Shown piece by piece: positions 43,842-52,712 of a stretch of DNA of 64,000 nt. How positions within the stretch are numbered: the stretch's first letter is position 1; the number at the start of each line of letters is the position of its first letter. This DNA is from Bacillota bacterium (GTDB taxonomy: Bacteria > Bacillota > Clostridia > Peptostreptococcales > Acidaminobacteraceae). Position numbers and translations under genes: made by a program. The DNA is taken from positions 248,001-312,000 of the forward strand of contig JAIUOA010000002.1 in NCBI GenBank assembly GCA_020161295.1. Direction: 5' to 3'. Below the pieces are notes generated by a model. That model worked only from the letters and a program-made list of their open reading frames with translations, was not told the origin of the DNA and made no database searches.

Positions 43842-45099
43842 CCAATACAACCAGGATCAAATTAAAAAAATGATGCTCATCGCTGTAGTCGATGCCATCA
43901 TATCAGGATTTTACCTTAAAATTTTCCCCTTTGACTATACCATCAACCTGGCTGTGGCGATATTGCCCATCTACTATTATATCGATAAGCGTCTTACACC
44001 GGCCGTAACCGCTGTGTTTATCGCGACATTCGGCCTCTTTTTTAGAACGGTGACGGGCTACTATTATTATGGAAGCTTTGCAAACGCATTCTGGGCAGAT
44101 TTTAATTTTCTTTATTTCGACCTGACCTATGGCTTGATTTTCACAGTATTGTTTACGAGGGCTGAAAAAAAGACCTTATTTATGTTTTTTATCGCCGCAT
44201 TATGTGGTGACTTTTTCGGAAATGCTGCGGAGTTCATCTCCCGATTCGGAATCACAGAGTACCTGCAACAATCCGTGTTGACCACTTTGTTGCTCGTCGC
44301 ATCTATTCGTGCATTAATCGCAGTCCTATTAGTAAGCGCTTATAAATACTATAATTTTTTTCTCAGGAAAGAAGAACACGATGAACGCTATCGCATGCAG
44401 ATGAACCTCATCTCCAACCTACGTGGTGAAATCTTTCTTCTAAAGAATAATGCAGACCATGTGGAATCGGTCATGGATGAATCCTTTGCGTTATACCGGG
44501 AGTATGAAACGCTATCCGGTGATGAGCGAAAGGCGAAAGCGCTTAACATCGCAAAAAATGTCCATGAGATTAAAAAGAATCTATTTCGGGTTATAGAGGG
44601 CATCGATGAAATCATATTAAAGGAAGCCCTTTTCGACCAGTTGACGTTAAACGATTTATCGAAGCTACTTTACCTAAGCACGCTAAGGCAGCTTGAAAAG
44701 GAAGAACGCAGCATCGCGCTACATTTTGATGTTAAAAGCCATACGCCTATACACGAGCACAGCATGCTCATGTCAGTGCTTAGAAATCTGATTAACAATG
44801 CGGTGGAAGCCATCGAAGAAAGTGGTGAAATCATGGTCCGTCATCATGAGGACGAGGAGCTTCATTATTTTATCGTGAGTGATACGGGAACCGGTATGAA
44901 TGAAGAAACACTGCCTTATGTTTTCAAGCCAGGTTTTTCCACGAAATACGATGAACAAACCGGTAACTCCAACAGGGGAATCGGTTTAACATTGGTCAAA
45001 GACATTGTCGAGCATTATTTTGACGGTTCGATCTCGGTAAACACGGAACTTGGAAAGGGAACGACGTTTGAGGTGCATATACCAAAAATAAATTGTTAG
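43819..45099 (+). CDS. sensor histidine kinase (YcbA/GlnK-like pair)
   Basis: This 426-residue kinase has six or so N-terminal membrane helices (about residues 17-190), a short coiled linker and a DHp helix with His in NVHEIKKNLFRVIEG. The HATPase domain has NLINNAVEAIEE (N box), SDTGTGMNEE (G1) and NRGIGLTLVKDIVEHYF (G2). The C-terminal catalytic part resembles CitA/DcuS or GlnK-type kinases. No external sensor domain is seen, so the membrane domain may itself sense the signal. The response regulator follows after 10 bases. Confidence 0.88.
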   Translation: MGVVSLNNQYNQDQIKKMMLIAVVDAIISGFYLKIFPFDYTINLAVAILPIYYYIDKRLTPAVTAVFIATFGLFFRTVTGYYYYGSFANAFWADFNFLYFDLTYGLIFTVLFTRAEKKTLFMFFIAALCGDFFGNAAEFISRFGITEYLQQSVLTTLLLVASIRALIAVLLVSAYKYYNFFLRKEEHDERYRMQMNLISNLRGEIFLLKNNADHVESVMDESFALYREYETLSGDERKAKALNIAKNVHEIKKNLFRVIEGIDEIILKEALFDQLTLNDLSKLLYLSTLRQLEKEERSIALHFDVKSHTPIHEHSMLMSVLRNLINNAVEAIEESGEIMVRHHEDEELHYFIVSDTGTGMNEETLPYVFKPGFSTKYDEQTGNSNRGIGLTLVKDIVEHYFDGSISVNTELGKGTTFEVHIPKINC

Positions 45100-45109
45100 C
45101 GGAGGACGA

Positions 45110-45964
45110 ATGAAAATCTACATCGTCGATGATGACGTCAGTATCGTAAAGATGATTGAGGAAATAGTACTGGATGGCAATCTAGGAGAAATCGTAGGGA
45201 CCTGTGATAACAGTTTGACGGCACTAGATGAGGTCTGCCTCTTAAAGCCGGATATTCTTATCGTAGACCTTCTTATGCCAGAACTTGATGGCATCACGTT
45301 TGTCGAGCGCTTTAAACGAACATCCCCAGCCAGCAAGTGCATCATGGTCTCGCAGGTGTCCTCTAAAAAAATCGTGGGAGATGCCTACGAAAAAGGCATC
45401 ACGTTTTTTATCAGCAAACCCGTTAATAAAAAAGAAATCCGTCAGGTCATTAAAAACTTGACCGATCAGATTCACCTTGAAAACAACCTAAAAAAAATCA
45501 AGCAGGTACTCGCACTGGAAGAGGCGATCCCTCAAAATAATGAAACTAGCCCCGAAGCCATCGATTTGGACATAGAAAAGAAGTTCCGAATGATATTTTC
45601 AAGGTTGGGCATACTCGGCGAAGTGGGCTGTGATGAAATTATCAGGCTATGTCTCCATGTTATCCATTCGAGAACCAGCAGTTCCAATGTAAAGCTCAAG
45701 GACCTTTCCAGTGGCTTATCCGATAATCCAAAAGCGATGGAGCAGCGCATCAGGCGTACCATCAACAAAGGACTGAGCAATATCGCCAATTTAGGAATTG
45801 AGGACTATCTCAACGAAACCTATGTCAAATATTCAAATACATTATTCGATTTCGATCAAGTCAGACAGGAAATGGAGTTCATTAGGGGAAAGAAAAGCAC
45901 GGGTGGGAAGATCAATATAAAAAAATTTATGGATAATTTAATCTTGATTGTAGAAGAAATGTAA
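45110..45964 (+). CDS. response regulator with YcbB-type output domain
   Basis: This 284-residue protein has an N-terminal receiver domain (YIVDDDVSIVKMI, phospho-Asp in DILIVDLLMPELDG, Lys in FISKPVNKKEI) and a C-terminal domain like that of Bacillus YcbB/GlnL (IFSRLGILGEVGCDEIIRLCLHVI, then AMEQRIRRTINKGLSNIANLGIEDYLNE). In Bacillus this pair regulates glutamine transport and use. The gene forms an operon with the kinase; the likely target is the antiporter next door (inference). Confidence 0.88.
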   Translation: MKIYIVDDDVSIVKMIEEIVLDGNLGEIVGTCDNSLTALDEVCLLKPDILIVDLLMPELDGITFVERFKRTSPASKCIMVSQVSSKKIVGDAYEKGITFFISKPVNKKEIRQVIKNLTDQIHLENNLKKIKQVLALEEAIPQNNETSPEAIDLDIEKKFRMIFSRLGILGEVGCDEIIRLCLHVIHSRTSSSNVKLKDLSSGLSDNPKAMEQRIRRTINKGLSNIANLGIEDYLNETYVKYSNTLFDFDQVRQEMEFIRGKKSTGGKINIKKFMDNLILIVEEM

Positions 45965-46035
45965 TATTTCTAGCTATTTTCAGAAAACCAAATGTATTTT
46001 TTTGAATTATTTTAAATTTTTAAGTAGTGGTTACC

Positions 46036-46070
46036 TATAATTAACATAATAATGAACAGTGTGAACTGTT
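46036..46070 (+). promoter_or_regulatory. -10 and operator-like dyad in front of the NhaC-type gene
   Basis: TATAAT at 46036-46041 is followed by a perfect 6-4-6 dyad, AACAGTgtgaACTGTT (46055-46070), close to the expected transcription start. The upstream -35 is not clear. The dyad may be a regulator site, possibly for the YcbB-type protein encoded just before. Confidence 0.5.
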
Positions 46071-46096
46071 TGTTAAATTTTAAGGGGGATATACAA

Positions 46097-47503
46097 ATGG
46101 AAAACAAAAGAGTTTCACCATGGATTGCACTTATTCCAGTCATTTTCCTAATTGGCTCGCTGTATTATGCGATTCAAATCGTTGAAGCTTCTCCGCACAT
46201 TCCATTGTTCACATCAGCTATCGTCGCTGCTTTAGTGGGCATGTTTGTGCTTAAGGTGAAGTGGTCTGAAATTGAAGAGGGTATCGTGGACACGATCAAA
46301 ATGTCCATGGGGGCGATCATTATCTTAATGATCATCGGTATGGTTATCGGTACATGGATTCTTTCAGGCGTTGTTCCAACGATGATTTTCTACGGACTTA
46401 AAATTTTATCACCAAAAATCTTCTTACTTGCAACTTTATTAATGTGTTCCATCGTTTCTCTTGCAACGGGTTCTTCATGGACCACTGCAGGTACAGTCGG
46501 TATCGCCCTAATGGGTATCGGTATGAGCTTAAATATCCCAGCACCAGTAATCGGTGGTGCGATTATCTCAGGCGCATATTTCGGCGACAAAATGTCTCCA
46601 CTTTCAGATACGACGAATCTTTCACCAGCCATGGCAGGTGCTAAATTATTCGATCACATCAGACATATGATTTATACGACAGGTCCATCTTATGTTATCG
46701 CTGCGATCTTATTTATCGTAGTGGGCATGGGATATTCAAGCGACTCGCTTGACTTGACACTTATCAACCAAATCAACGATGGTCTTGCATTAGACTTTAA
46801 CTTAAGCATCTGGTTATTACTCGTTCCAGTAATCACGATCGGTATCGTCGTTATGAAAGTACCTGCTATCCCAGGACTTTTCGGTGGTGCGATTATCGGT
46901 GGTATTGCTGCGATGATGTTCCAAGGCGCTTCTTTAGGCGACGTGGTAAATGCAATGCATTACGGCTACGAATCAGCAACTGGCATCGAATTTGTTGATT
47001 CACTCCTTTCTCGTGGTGGTCTTGATTCCATGATGTGGACCGTATCTCTGATCCTTTGTGCCATGGCATTTGGTGGCGTTATGGAGAAAACAGGGATGCT
47101 CGAAGCATTAGCAGGCGTTATCCTCGGATTCGCTAAGACGACTGGTTTACTCGTTCTTTCTACGATTATCACTGCACTTGGTATGAACGTTCTTGCTGGC
47201 GACCAATACCTTTCAATCGTTATTCCAGGTAGAATGTTCAAAAAGGCATTTGATGAAAGAGGCCTTGCTCCTAGAAACTTATCACGTGTTCTCGAGGATT
47301 CAGGTACATTAACATCACCACTTATTCCATGGAATACATGTGGTGCGTTTATGATCGCTACCTTAGGACTTGCTCCTTGGACTTACGTGCCATATTGCTT
47401 CCTCAACCTCATTAACCCAATCGTTTCAATCTTCTACGGTTTCACAGGAATCACTATGATGAAATTAGAAGATGATCCTTCATACGAAGGCAATAAAGCA
47501 TAG
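46097..47503 (+). CDS. NhaC-family Na+/H+ (or organic acid) antiporter
   Basis: This 468-residue integral membrane protein has about 12 helices and the NhaC signature regions, such as LATGSSWTTAGTVGIALMGIG, GGAIISGAYFGDKMSPLSDTTNLSPAMAG and DSGTLTSPLIPWNTCGAFM. NhaC proteins exchange sodium for protons, and MleN relatives exchange malate and lactate. The ATG at 46097 has AAGGGGG before it. The strong, well-biased codons suggest good expression. A terminator follows. Confidence 0.9.
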   Translation: MENKRVSPWIALIPVIFLIGSLYYAIQIVEASPHIPLFTSAIVAALVGMFVLKVKWSEIEEGIVDTIKMSMGAIIILMIIGMVIGTWILSGVVPTMIFYGLKILSPKIFLLATLLMCSIVSLATGSSWTTAGTVGIALMGIGMSLNIPAPVIGGAIISGAYFGDKMSPLSDTTNLSPAMAGAKLFDHIRHMIYTTGPSYVIAAILFIVVGMGYSSDSLDLTLINQINDGLALDFNLSIWLLLVPVITIGIVVMKVPAIPGLFGGAIIGGIAAMMFQGASLGDVVNAMHYGYESATGIEFVDSLLSRGGLDSMMWTVSLILCAMAFGGVMEKTGMLEALAGVILGFAKTTGLLVLSTIITALGMNVLAGDQYLSIVIPGRMFKKAFDERGLAPRNLSRVLEDSGTLTSPLIPWNTCGAFMIATLGLAPWTYVPYCFLNLINPIVSIFYGFTGITMMKLEDDPSYEGNKA

Positions 47504-47568
47504 TCATACAGAACAATTTAGTGAGAACAATTAATTAAATCGGTTAATTTAATCAATTATTTAAAAAT

Positions 47569-47620
47569 AATGGAGATGTTTCCCTTCTAAGTATTTAGAG
47601 AAGGACCATCTCCATTTTTT
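47569..47620 (+). terminator. intrinsic terminator after the NhaC-type gene
   Basis: A long stem (AATGGAGATG / CATCTCCATT, with an inner CCTTCT / AGAAGG helix) is followed by a run of T. Confidence 0.9.
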
Positions 47621-47717
47621 TAAATCTATCTTTTAACACCTAACTTTTAATAAGGGCTCAAAAGTGATATGCTTAATTGGAGTAGTGTAAATTCAAAAGA
47701 TGGCTAGAGAGGTTATA

Positions 47718-48413
47718 ATGAAAATAGAAGAACGCGTAGTGGAATGCCTACATGGAACTGCCCTTTTTAGAGGCATCGATCATCAAGGCATCGCTGAAAT
47801 GCTGAATTGTTTGAACCCGAGGATTCAAAAGTATAAAAAAGGGGATACCATCGCGAACACGGGTGCACCATTTCACGGGATTGGCATCGTTATAGAGGGA
47901 GAAGTCGTTATCGCAAAAGAAAACATCGCAGGGAACCGGATGATTTTGACGGTACTTAAAGCAGGTGATATGTTTGGTGAGATGATCAGCTTCACAGAAA
48001 AGAAAATTTGGCCTGTTACGGTTACTGCGCAGAGTGACAGCGAGGTCATCTTTATTTCCCCAGAGAACCTGATCACACGATGCGAAAAGCTATGTGCACC
48101 TCATCAGCAAATCATTCAAAATATGCTCCATATCATGTCGAAAAAAGCGCTTCTACTAAGCCGTAAGGTAGATTACTTATCCATCAGAAGTCTACGTGGA
48201 AAACTCTGTGCCTATCTAATCGAACAGTGGAAAAATCAAGGGGGAGCGATATTCACCCTCCCTATGAATCGCGATGAGTTGGCGGATTTTTTTAATGTCG
48301 CACGCCCCTCCATATCGAGAGAACTCAGTAAAATGAAAGAAGATGGCTTAATTGATTTTCATAAAGCCTCATTTAAAATCGTCGACCTTGATCGAATGAA
48401 AGATGAAATCTAG
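47718..48413 (+). CDS. Crp/Fnr-family transcription regulator
   Basis: This 231-residue protein has an N-terminal cyclic-nucleotide-binding-like barrel (KYKKGDTIANTGAPFHGIGIVIEGEV) and a C-terminal winged helix (LPMNRDELADFFNVARPSISRELSKMKEDGLI). No N-terminal cysteine cluster of Fnr is seen. Cysteines are scattered, so redox sensing is not indicated. GAGAGG lies before ATG 47718; the in-frame ATG 47700 is less well supported. It lies 12 bases upstream of alr and may regulate it. Confidence 0.88.
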   Translation: MKIEERVVECLHGTALFRGIDHQGIAEMLNCLNPRIQKYKKGDTIANTGAPFHGIGIVIEGEVVIAKENIAGNRMILTVLKAGDMFGEMISFTEKKIWPVTVTAQSDSEVIFISPENLITRCEKLCAPHQQIIQNMLHIMSKKALLLSRKVDYLSIRSLRGKLCAYLIEQWKNQGGAIFTLPMNRDELADFFNVARPSISRELSKMKEDGLIDFHKASFKIVDLDRMKDEI

Positions 48414-48425
48414 TTTGGAGGGATC

Positions 48426-49580
48426 ATGAAAGGAACCAGAGTTGAAATCAATCTAGAGGCACTCTCCTATAACTATAAACAAATGCGACAGCTCATCCCC
48501 AGTGAGGTGAAAATTGCTGCGGTGGTGAAGGCCAATGCCTACGGGCACGATTTGTTTGAAGTCTCTAAGACCTTTGAATTATTAGGTGTTGATTACATCG
48601 GCGTCGCCAATATAGGTGAAGCGGTATCGCTGAGAATAGCTGGGATACGCGTACCGATTTTGGTTATGGGCAAAACGTTTGAAGAGGATTATGATCTCGC
48701 TGTAAAATATGAGATAACACTCACGGTATTTGATCTGGATGATGTGAGAAAATTAAATTTAAACGCTTCCTTTGATGAAAAAGTCACAAAGGTTCATCTC
48801 AAGTTCGATACGGGGTTTAACCGACTTGGTTATAAATCTGCGGATCAATTAATAGAAGATTTAGAAGAGATAGAAAGCTATGAGTTTATCGAGGTTGAAG
48901 GCTTGTTTACGCACCTTGCACTCAAGGATGTCGACTCGGATGATAGCCAATTTGATCAGTTCAATGCACTTTTAGCTAAAATCAGAGAAAAGGGAATCAC
49001 CATTCCTATAAAACACATATGTGATAGTATCGGCACCATCGCTTATCCAAACAGGCTTTATGATATGGTAAGGTTAGGCGCAGTACTTTATGGGTATTGT
49101 AGCCGGAAGACGCCATTTGATTTGATGCCTGTCATGCGTTTTAAAACAAATGTAGCTCAGGTAAAAACGATTTTACCTGGTGAAGGGGTCAGTTATGATT
49201 ATACCTTTGTAGCCGATAAGGTGACCAAGGTTGCAACCTTGCCAGTGGGGTATGCTGACGGCGTTCCTAGGAATCTATCAGGTGTTGGACATGTGGTAAT
49301 CGCCGGGAATAAAGCACCCATTATCGGGCTTATCTGTATGGATCAAATGATGGTGGATGTATCAGACTTAGATGAAGTGGCTGTAGGGGATGAGGTTATT
49401 CTGTTTGATGATCAGTCGCCTACCTTGACTGAACTGGCGAAGCTCTCTAAAACGAACCGGAACGAGTTATTATCAAGAATCGCCATTCGTGTACCCCGTG
49501 TGATTCTCAATGGGGATGAAAAGCCTAGAGTGATTCGCTATCTAGACCGATTAAGTAAAACAGTGGAGGCGAGTAAATGA
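48426..49580 (+). CDS. alr: alanine racemase (or related amino-acid racemase)
   Basis: The 384 residues contain the PLP lysine in VVKANAYGHD, YIGVANIGEAVSLR, FDTGFNRLGY, RLGAVLYGY and VSYDYTF with the catalytic Tyr, followed by LPVGYADGVPR and GLICMDQMMVDVSD. This is fold type III racemase. The typical VSYGRTF is VSYDYTF and HxANSAG is HICDSIG here, so a related racemase cannot be excluded. GGAGGG precedes the ATG. The stop overlaps the M20 gene. Confidence 0.88.
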   Translation: MKGTRVEINLEALSYNYKQMRQLIPSEVKIAAVVKANAYGHDLFEVSKTFELLGVDYIGVANIGEAVSLRIAGIRVPILVMGKTFEEDYDLAVKYEITLTVFDLDDVRKLNLNASFDEKVTKVHLKFDTGFNRLGYKSADQLIEDLEEIESYEFIEVEGLFTHLALKDVDSDDSQFDQFNALLAKIREKGITIPIKHICDSIGTIAYPNRLYDMVRLGAVLYGYCSRKTPFDLMPVMRFKTNVAQVKTILPGEGVSYDYTFVADKVTKVATLPVGYADGVPRNLSGVGHVVIAGNKAPIIGLICMDQMMVDVSDLDEVAVGDEVILFDDQSPTLTELAKLSKTNRNELLSRIAIRVPRVILNGDEKPRVIRYLDRLSKTVEASK

Positions 49581-50797
49581 AGGTTATCGACGATCCCATC
49601 TATCAAGAACTACTAGCTGATCAAGATTGGCTAATTGACCAAAGAAGGTTTTTTCATACTTTTCCTGAACTCAGCGAAAATGAGTTTGGAACACAATCCA
49701 AAATCATGGAGATTCTCAATACGCTAAGCATTAATCATTATCCAAGTGCAGAAACGGGTGTTTGTGGGGTACTCCTCTCTGAAAATGAAACACTGACCAT
49801 CGCATTAAGAGCCGATATTGATGCCCTGCCGATCGAAGAGGAGAATCAATTACCCTATCAGTCTCAAAATCCTGGGGTGATGCATGCTTGTGGACACGAT
49901 GCGCATACCACGATTTTGCTCGGTGTTGCAAGGTATTTTTCTAAGCGTGTGGAAGAACTGCCATGTCATTTAAAATTCTTCTTTCAACCGGCTGAAGAAA
50001 CAGTAGGAGGCGCTGATCGCATGGTTCAAGAAGGCGTCATGGAAGATCCTAAGGTTGATTTTACACTAGGACTACATGTCATGCCTTACATGCCAGTCGG
50101 TAAAATAGAGATCAGAAACGGAAAACTCAACGCAGCCTCAGATAGTGTTAAGATTACCATCCTTGGTAAGTCTGCCCATGGTGCATATCCGCATCAAGGG
50201 GTTGATGCCATCGCGATAGCCGCTCAGGTGATTACTGCTATCCAAACCTTTATCTCGCGCTTCATTTCACCGCTGGATCAAGTGGTACTGACCATCGGTC
50301 AGATTCATGGTGGTGTTAAAAACAATATCATCTGTGATGAAGTGGTGATGTCTGGTGGCATGAGAACCACGGATGAAAACACGCGTAGGTTCATTAAAGA
50401 GAGACTAACCGAGCTCGTTACGGGTATCGCAACTTCCTATGGAGGGAATGCCTCTGTAAGCTTCGCAGAAGGCTATAAGGCACTGATTAATGACGACGAG
50501 GTAGTGGCGGTCATACGAGAGGTGGCTGTTAAGGCGCTCGCCAGAGAGAATGTCATAGAAAAAGAGCACCCTTCATTAGGTGTTGAGGATTTTTCCTATT
50601 TTTTAGATAAGTCCAAAGGCGCCTTCTATCATTTAGGATGTGGTTTTGAAAATGGACCACTCGGTGCACTTCACACGAAGGACTTTATAATGGATGAAAC
50701 AGCGTTAACGCTAGGTGTCTATTTACAAATTAAATCAATCTATGCTCTGGTCGATAAATTTTTATCAAAGAGCATTGACAAAGTGGTTAACGATTGA
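49577..50797 (+). CDS. M20-family amidohydrolase
   Basis: This 406-residue metal enzyme has the M20D signature: RRFFHTFPELSENEFGT, RADIDALPIEE, MHACGHDAHTTILLG, FFFQPAEETVGGADRM (Glu-Glu) and HPSLGVEDFSYFL. The dimerisation domain includes SAHGAYPHQGVDAIA. Family members split N-acyl amino acids or peptides. The ATG overlaps the alr stop (ATGA), so the two are coupled. The end contains the -35 of the next operon. Confidence 0.9.
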   Translation: MKVIDDPIYQELLADQDWLIDQRRFFHTFPELSENEFGTQSKIMEILNTLSINHYPSAETGVCGVLLSENETLTIALRADIDALPIEEENQLPYQSQNPGVMHACGHDAHTTILLGVARYFSKRVEELPCHLKFFFQPAEETVGGADRMVQEGVMEDPKVDFTLGLHVMPYMPVGKIEIRNGKLNAASDSVKITILGKSAHGAYPHQGVDAIAIAAQVITAIQTFISRFISPLDQVVLTIGQIHGGVKNNIICDEVVMSGGMRTTDENTRRFIKERLTELVTGIATSYGGNASVSFAEGYKALINDDEVVAVIREVAVKALARENVIEKEHPSLGVEDFSYFLDKSKGAFYHLGCGFENGPLGALHTKDFIMDETALTLGVYLQIKSIYALVDKFLSKSIDKVVND

Positions 50798-50811
50798 TAA
50801 ACTCTTAACAT
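50775..50811 (+). promoter_or_regulatory. promoter with Rex-like operator for the hyd genes
   Basis: TTGACA (50775-50780) and TAAACT (50798-50803) are 17 bases apart. A palindrome TTGATAAactcTTAACAT (50794-50811) overlaps the -10 and fits the Rex-type consensus TTGTTAAnnnnTTAACAA with two mismatches. Rex senses NADH/NAD+ and controls hydrogenase genes in clostridia, so it would block this promoter when NADH is low. The assignment is by pattern only. Confidence 0.6.
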
Positions 50812-50944
50812 AAGCATTTTCTCGAGAAGCATTAATTCTTTAGAAAGTGCCATGACCAATATCCCCCTAACGACGAAGAGGAATCTGATTTGAAAGGCAG
50901 GAGACTATAATTACCCTAATGGGGTCATTTTACGTTGACTTTAG
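50812..50944 (+). ncRNA. structured leader of the hyd maturation genes, unknown class
   Basis: About 160 bases are transcribed before the regulator gene. The first hairpin pairs GCATTTTCT (50814-50822) with AGAAAGTGC (50842-50850). A second closing helix can form between ATGACC (50852) and GGTCAT (about 50922). GAGAAG (50824-50829) can also pair with the 5' arm of the terminator at 50945. I do not recognise a known riboswitch consensus in it. Confidence 0.45.
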
Positions 50945-50970
50945 CCTTCTCATGAGAGAAGGTTTTTTTA
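50945..50970 (+). terminator. attenuator-like terminator in the hyd leader
   Basis: CCTTCTC (50945-50951), loop ATGA, GAGAAGG (50956-50962), then seven T. It lies 12 bases before the start of the regulator gene, after a promoter and with no gene in between, so it must act as an attenuator rather than a gene end. Confidence 0.85.
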
Positions 50971-50981
50971 TTGGAGGAATC

Positions 50982-51254
50982 ATGGAAAAGAAAATTGCAG
51001 TGGTAAGTGCTATTTTAGAAGCGCCACAAGAAGTTCAAAACCGCTTTAACGAAATCATCGCTGAATTTCGGGGAATCGTTAAAGGTCGTACTGGGATTCC
51101 ATTTGATCAATATGGCATTTCAGTAATTACCATTATCATCTTAGGGACTGTTGATGAAATCAACCATTTCACTGGTAAATTGGGTAATCTGAAGCATGTT
51201 TCAGTAAAAACATCGATATCTAAGAAAACCATCGTGGATGACACTGTCATTTAA
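50982..51254 (+). CDS. TM1266-type iron-only hydrogenase system regulator
   Basis: This 90-residue protein (MEKKIAVVSAILE, GRTGIPFDQYGISVITIIILGTVDEIN, LGNLKHVSVKTSISKK) is an ACT-like small domain of the kind encoded next to [FeFe]-hydrogenase maturation genes, called a putative iron-only hydrogenase system regulator. Its ligand is unknown. ATG 50982 has TTGGAGG before it. It is followed by hydG after 26 bases. Confidence 0.9.
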   Translation: MEKKIAVVSAILEAPQEVQNRFNEIIAEFRGIVKGRTGIPFDQYGISVITIIILGTVDEINHFTGKLGNLKHVSVKTSISKKTIVDDTVI

Positions 51255-51280
51255 AGGTGGAGTAAACAACGGAGGGCATT

Positions 51281-52696
51281 ATGGCGAAATATGGCGATCA
51301 CAACTACAAAGAAGCAAACTTTATCGATCATGAAAAAATTGAATCTATTTTAGAAAGTACAAAAAATGCATCGGATGAAGTCATCGATGAAATTATCGAA
51401 AAAGCGAAGTTGAAAAGGGGGATCAGTCTTGAGGAAGTCTCGATATTACTTCAAGCGCATACTCCGAGTCAAATTGAACGCATCTATCAGTTGGCGTCTG
51501 AGATTAAGCAATCAATCTACGGAAATCGCGTCGTTTTATTTGCGCCACTTTATGTCAGCAATTTCTGTGTGAACAACTGTACTTATTGTGGTTATAAACG
51601 CGAAAACGAATTTCCACGTCGCAAGCTCACTGAGGCAGAAATTCGTCAAGAGGTGAGAATTTTAGAGAAAATGGGTCACAAACGCTTAGCACTAGAAGCG
51701 GGTGAAGATCCGGTGAACTGTGATATTGATTACATCGTAGACGCACTAAGCGTCATCTATGATGAAGCCACCGAAAAAAGCAATATTAGAAGAGTAAATG
51801 TCAATATCGCTTCTACGACCATAGAAAATTATAAGAAGCTAAAAGAAGCTCAAATTGGAACCTATATTCTCTTTCAAGAGACTTATCATAAACCGATTTA
51901 TCAGGAAATGCACCCGAAGTCCTTAAAAGGCAACTATGAGTATCATTTGACAGCATTTGACCGTGCGATGCAAGCGGGTGTGGATGATGTGGGAGCTGGT
52001 GTTTTATTTGGTCTTGCAGACCATCGATTTGAAGTGCTTGCACTCATGATGCACAATCAGCATTTAGAGGACGAGTATGGCGTAGGGTTCCATACCATTT
52101 CTGTACCACGACTTAAAAAGGCAGAAGGCATGGAGCTTAATGAATTCAATCATATTATCGATGACGAGACCTTTAAAAAGGTCGTGGCGATACTGCGTAT
52201 AGCGGTGCCTTACACGGGCATTATATTGTCGACACGAGAAACGAAGGAGATTAGAAAAGAGCTTCTCCACTACGGCGTGTCACAAGTGAGTGCAGGTTCG
52301 TGTACAGGGGTTGGTGGCTATAAAGAGCATGAGGATGGCGTTCAGGAAGTGGCACAGTTTAAAGTATCAGATGAACGCTCGCCGCTAGAGGTCATAAAAG
52401 GCCTTATAGAGGATGGATTTATTCCGAGCTACTGCACGTCGTGTTATCGTATGGGACGCACGGGTGACCGCTTCATGGCGCTGGCCAAATCAGGTGAAAT
52501 ACAGCACGTTTGCCAACCAAACGCCCTTATGACACTGAAAGAATACGCACTCGATTTCGGCGATGCACCGTTTAATGAAGAAGTGGATGCGTTTATCGAA
52601 AAACAGATTGCAAAGATTAAGAATGAAAATACTAAAGAGACGGTGATCAAAGGTCTACAGGATTTGACCAATGGCTCACGCGATATCTTTTTATAG
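51281..52696 (+). CDS. hydG: [FeFe]-hydrogenase maturase HydG (radical SAM tyrosine lyase)
   Basis: HydG cleaves tyrosine to give the CO and cyanide ligands of the H-cluster. The 471 residues have the SAM cluster motif CVNNCTYCG (C-x3-C-x2-C), LALEAGEDPVNCDIDYI, and a C-terminal Fe-S motif with CTSCYRMGRTGDRFM and a further Cys in HVCQP. It starts after GGAGGG. Confidence 0.96.
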   Translation: MAKYGDHNYKEANFIDHEKIESILESTKNASDEVIDEIIEKAKLKRGISLEEVSILLQAHTPSQIERIYQLASEIKQSIYGNRVVLFAPLYVSNFCVNNCTYCGYKRENEFPRRKLTEAEIRQEVRILEKMGHKRLALEAGEDPVNCDIDYIVDALSVIYDEATEKSNIRRVNVNIASTTIENYKKLKEAQIGTYILFQETYHKPIYQEMHPKSLKGNYEYHLTAFDRAMQAGVDDVGAGVLFGLADHRFEVLALMMHNQHLEDEYGVGFHTISVPRLKKAEGMELNEFNHIIDDETFKKVVAILRIAVPYTGIILSTRETKEIRKELLHYGVSQVSAGSCTGVGGYKEHEDGVQEVAQFKVSDERSPLEVIKGLIEDGFIPSYCTSCYRMGRTGDRFMALAKSGEIQHVCQPNALMTLKEYALDFGDAPFNEEVDAFIEKQIAKIKNENTKETVIKGLQDLTNGSRDIFL

Positions 52697-52712
52697 ACGA
52701 CGAGGAGTGACT

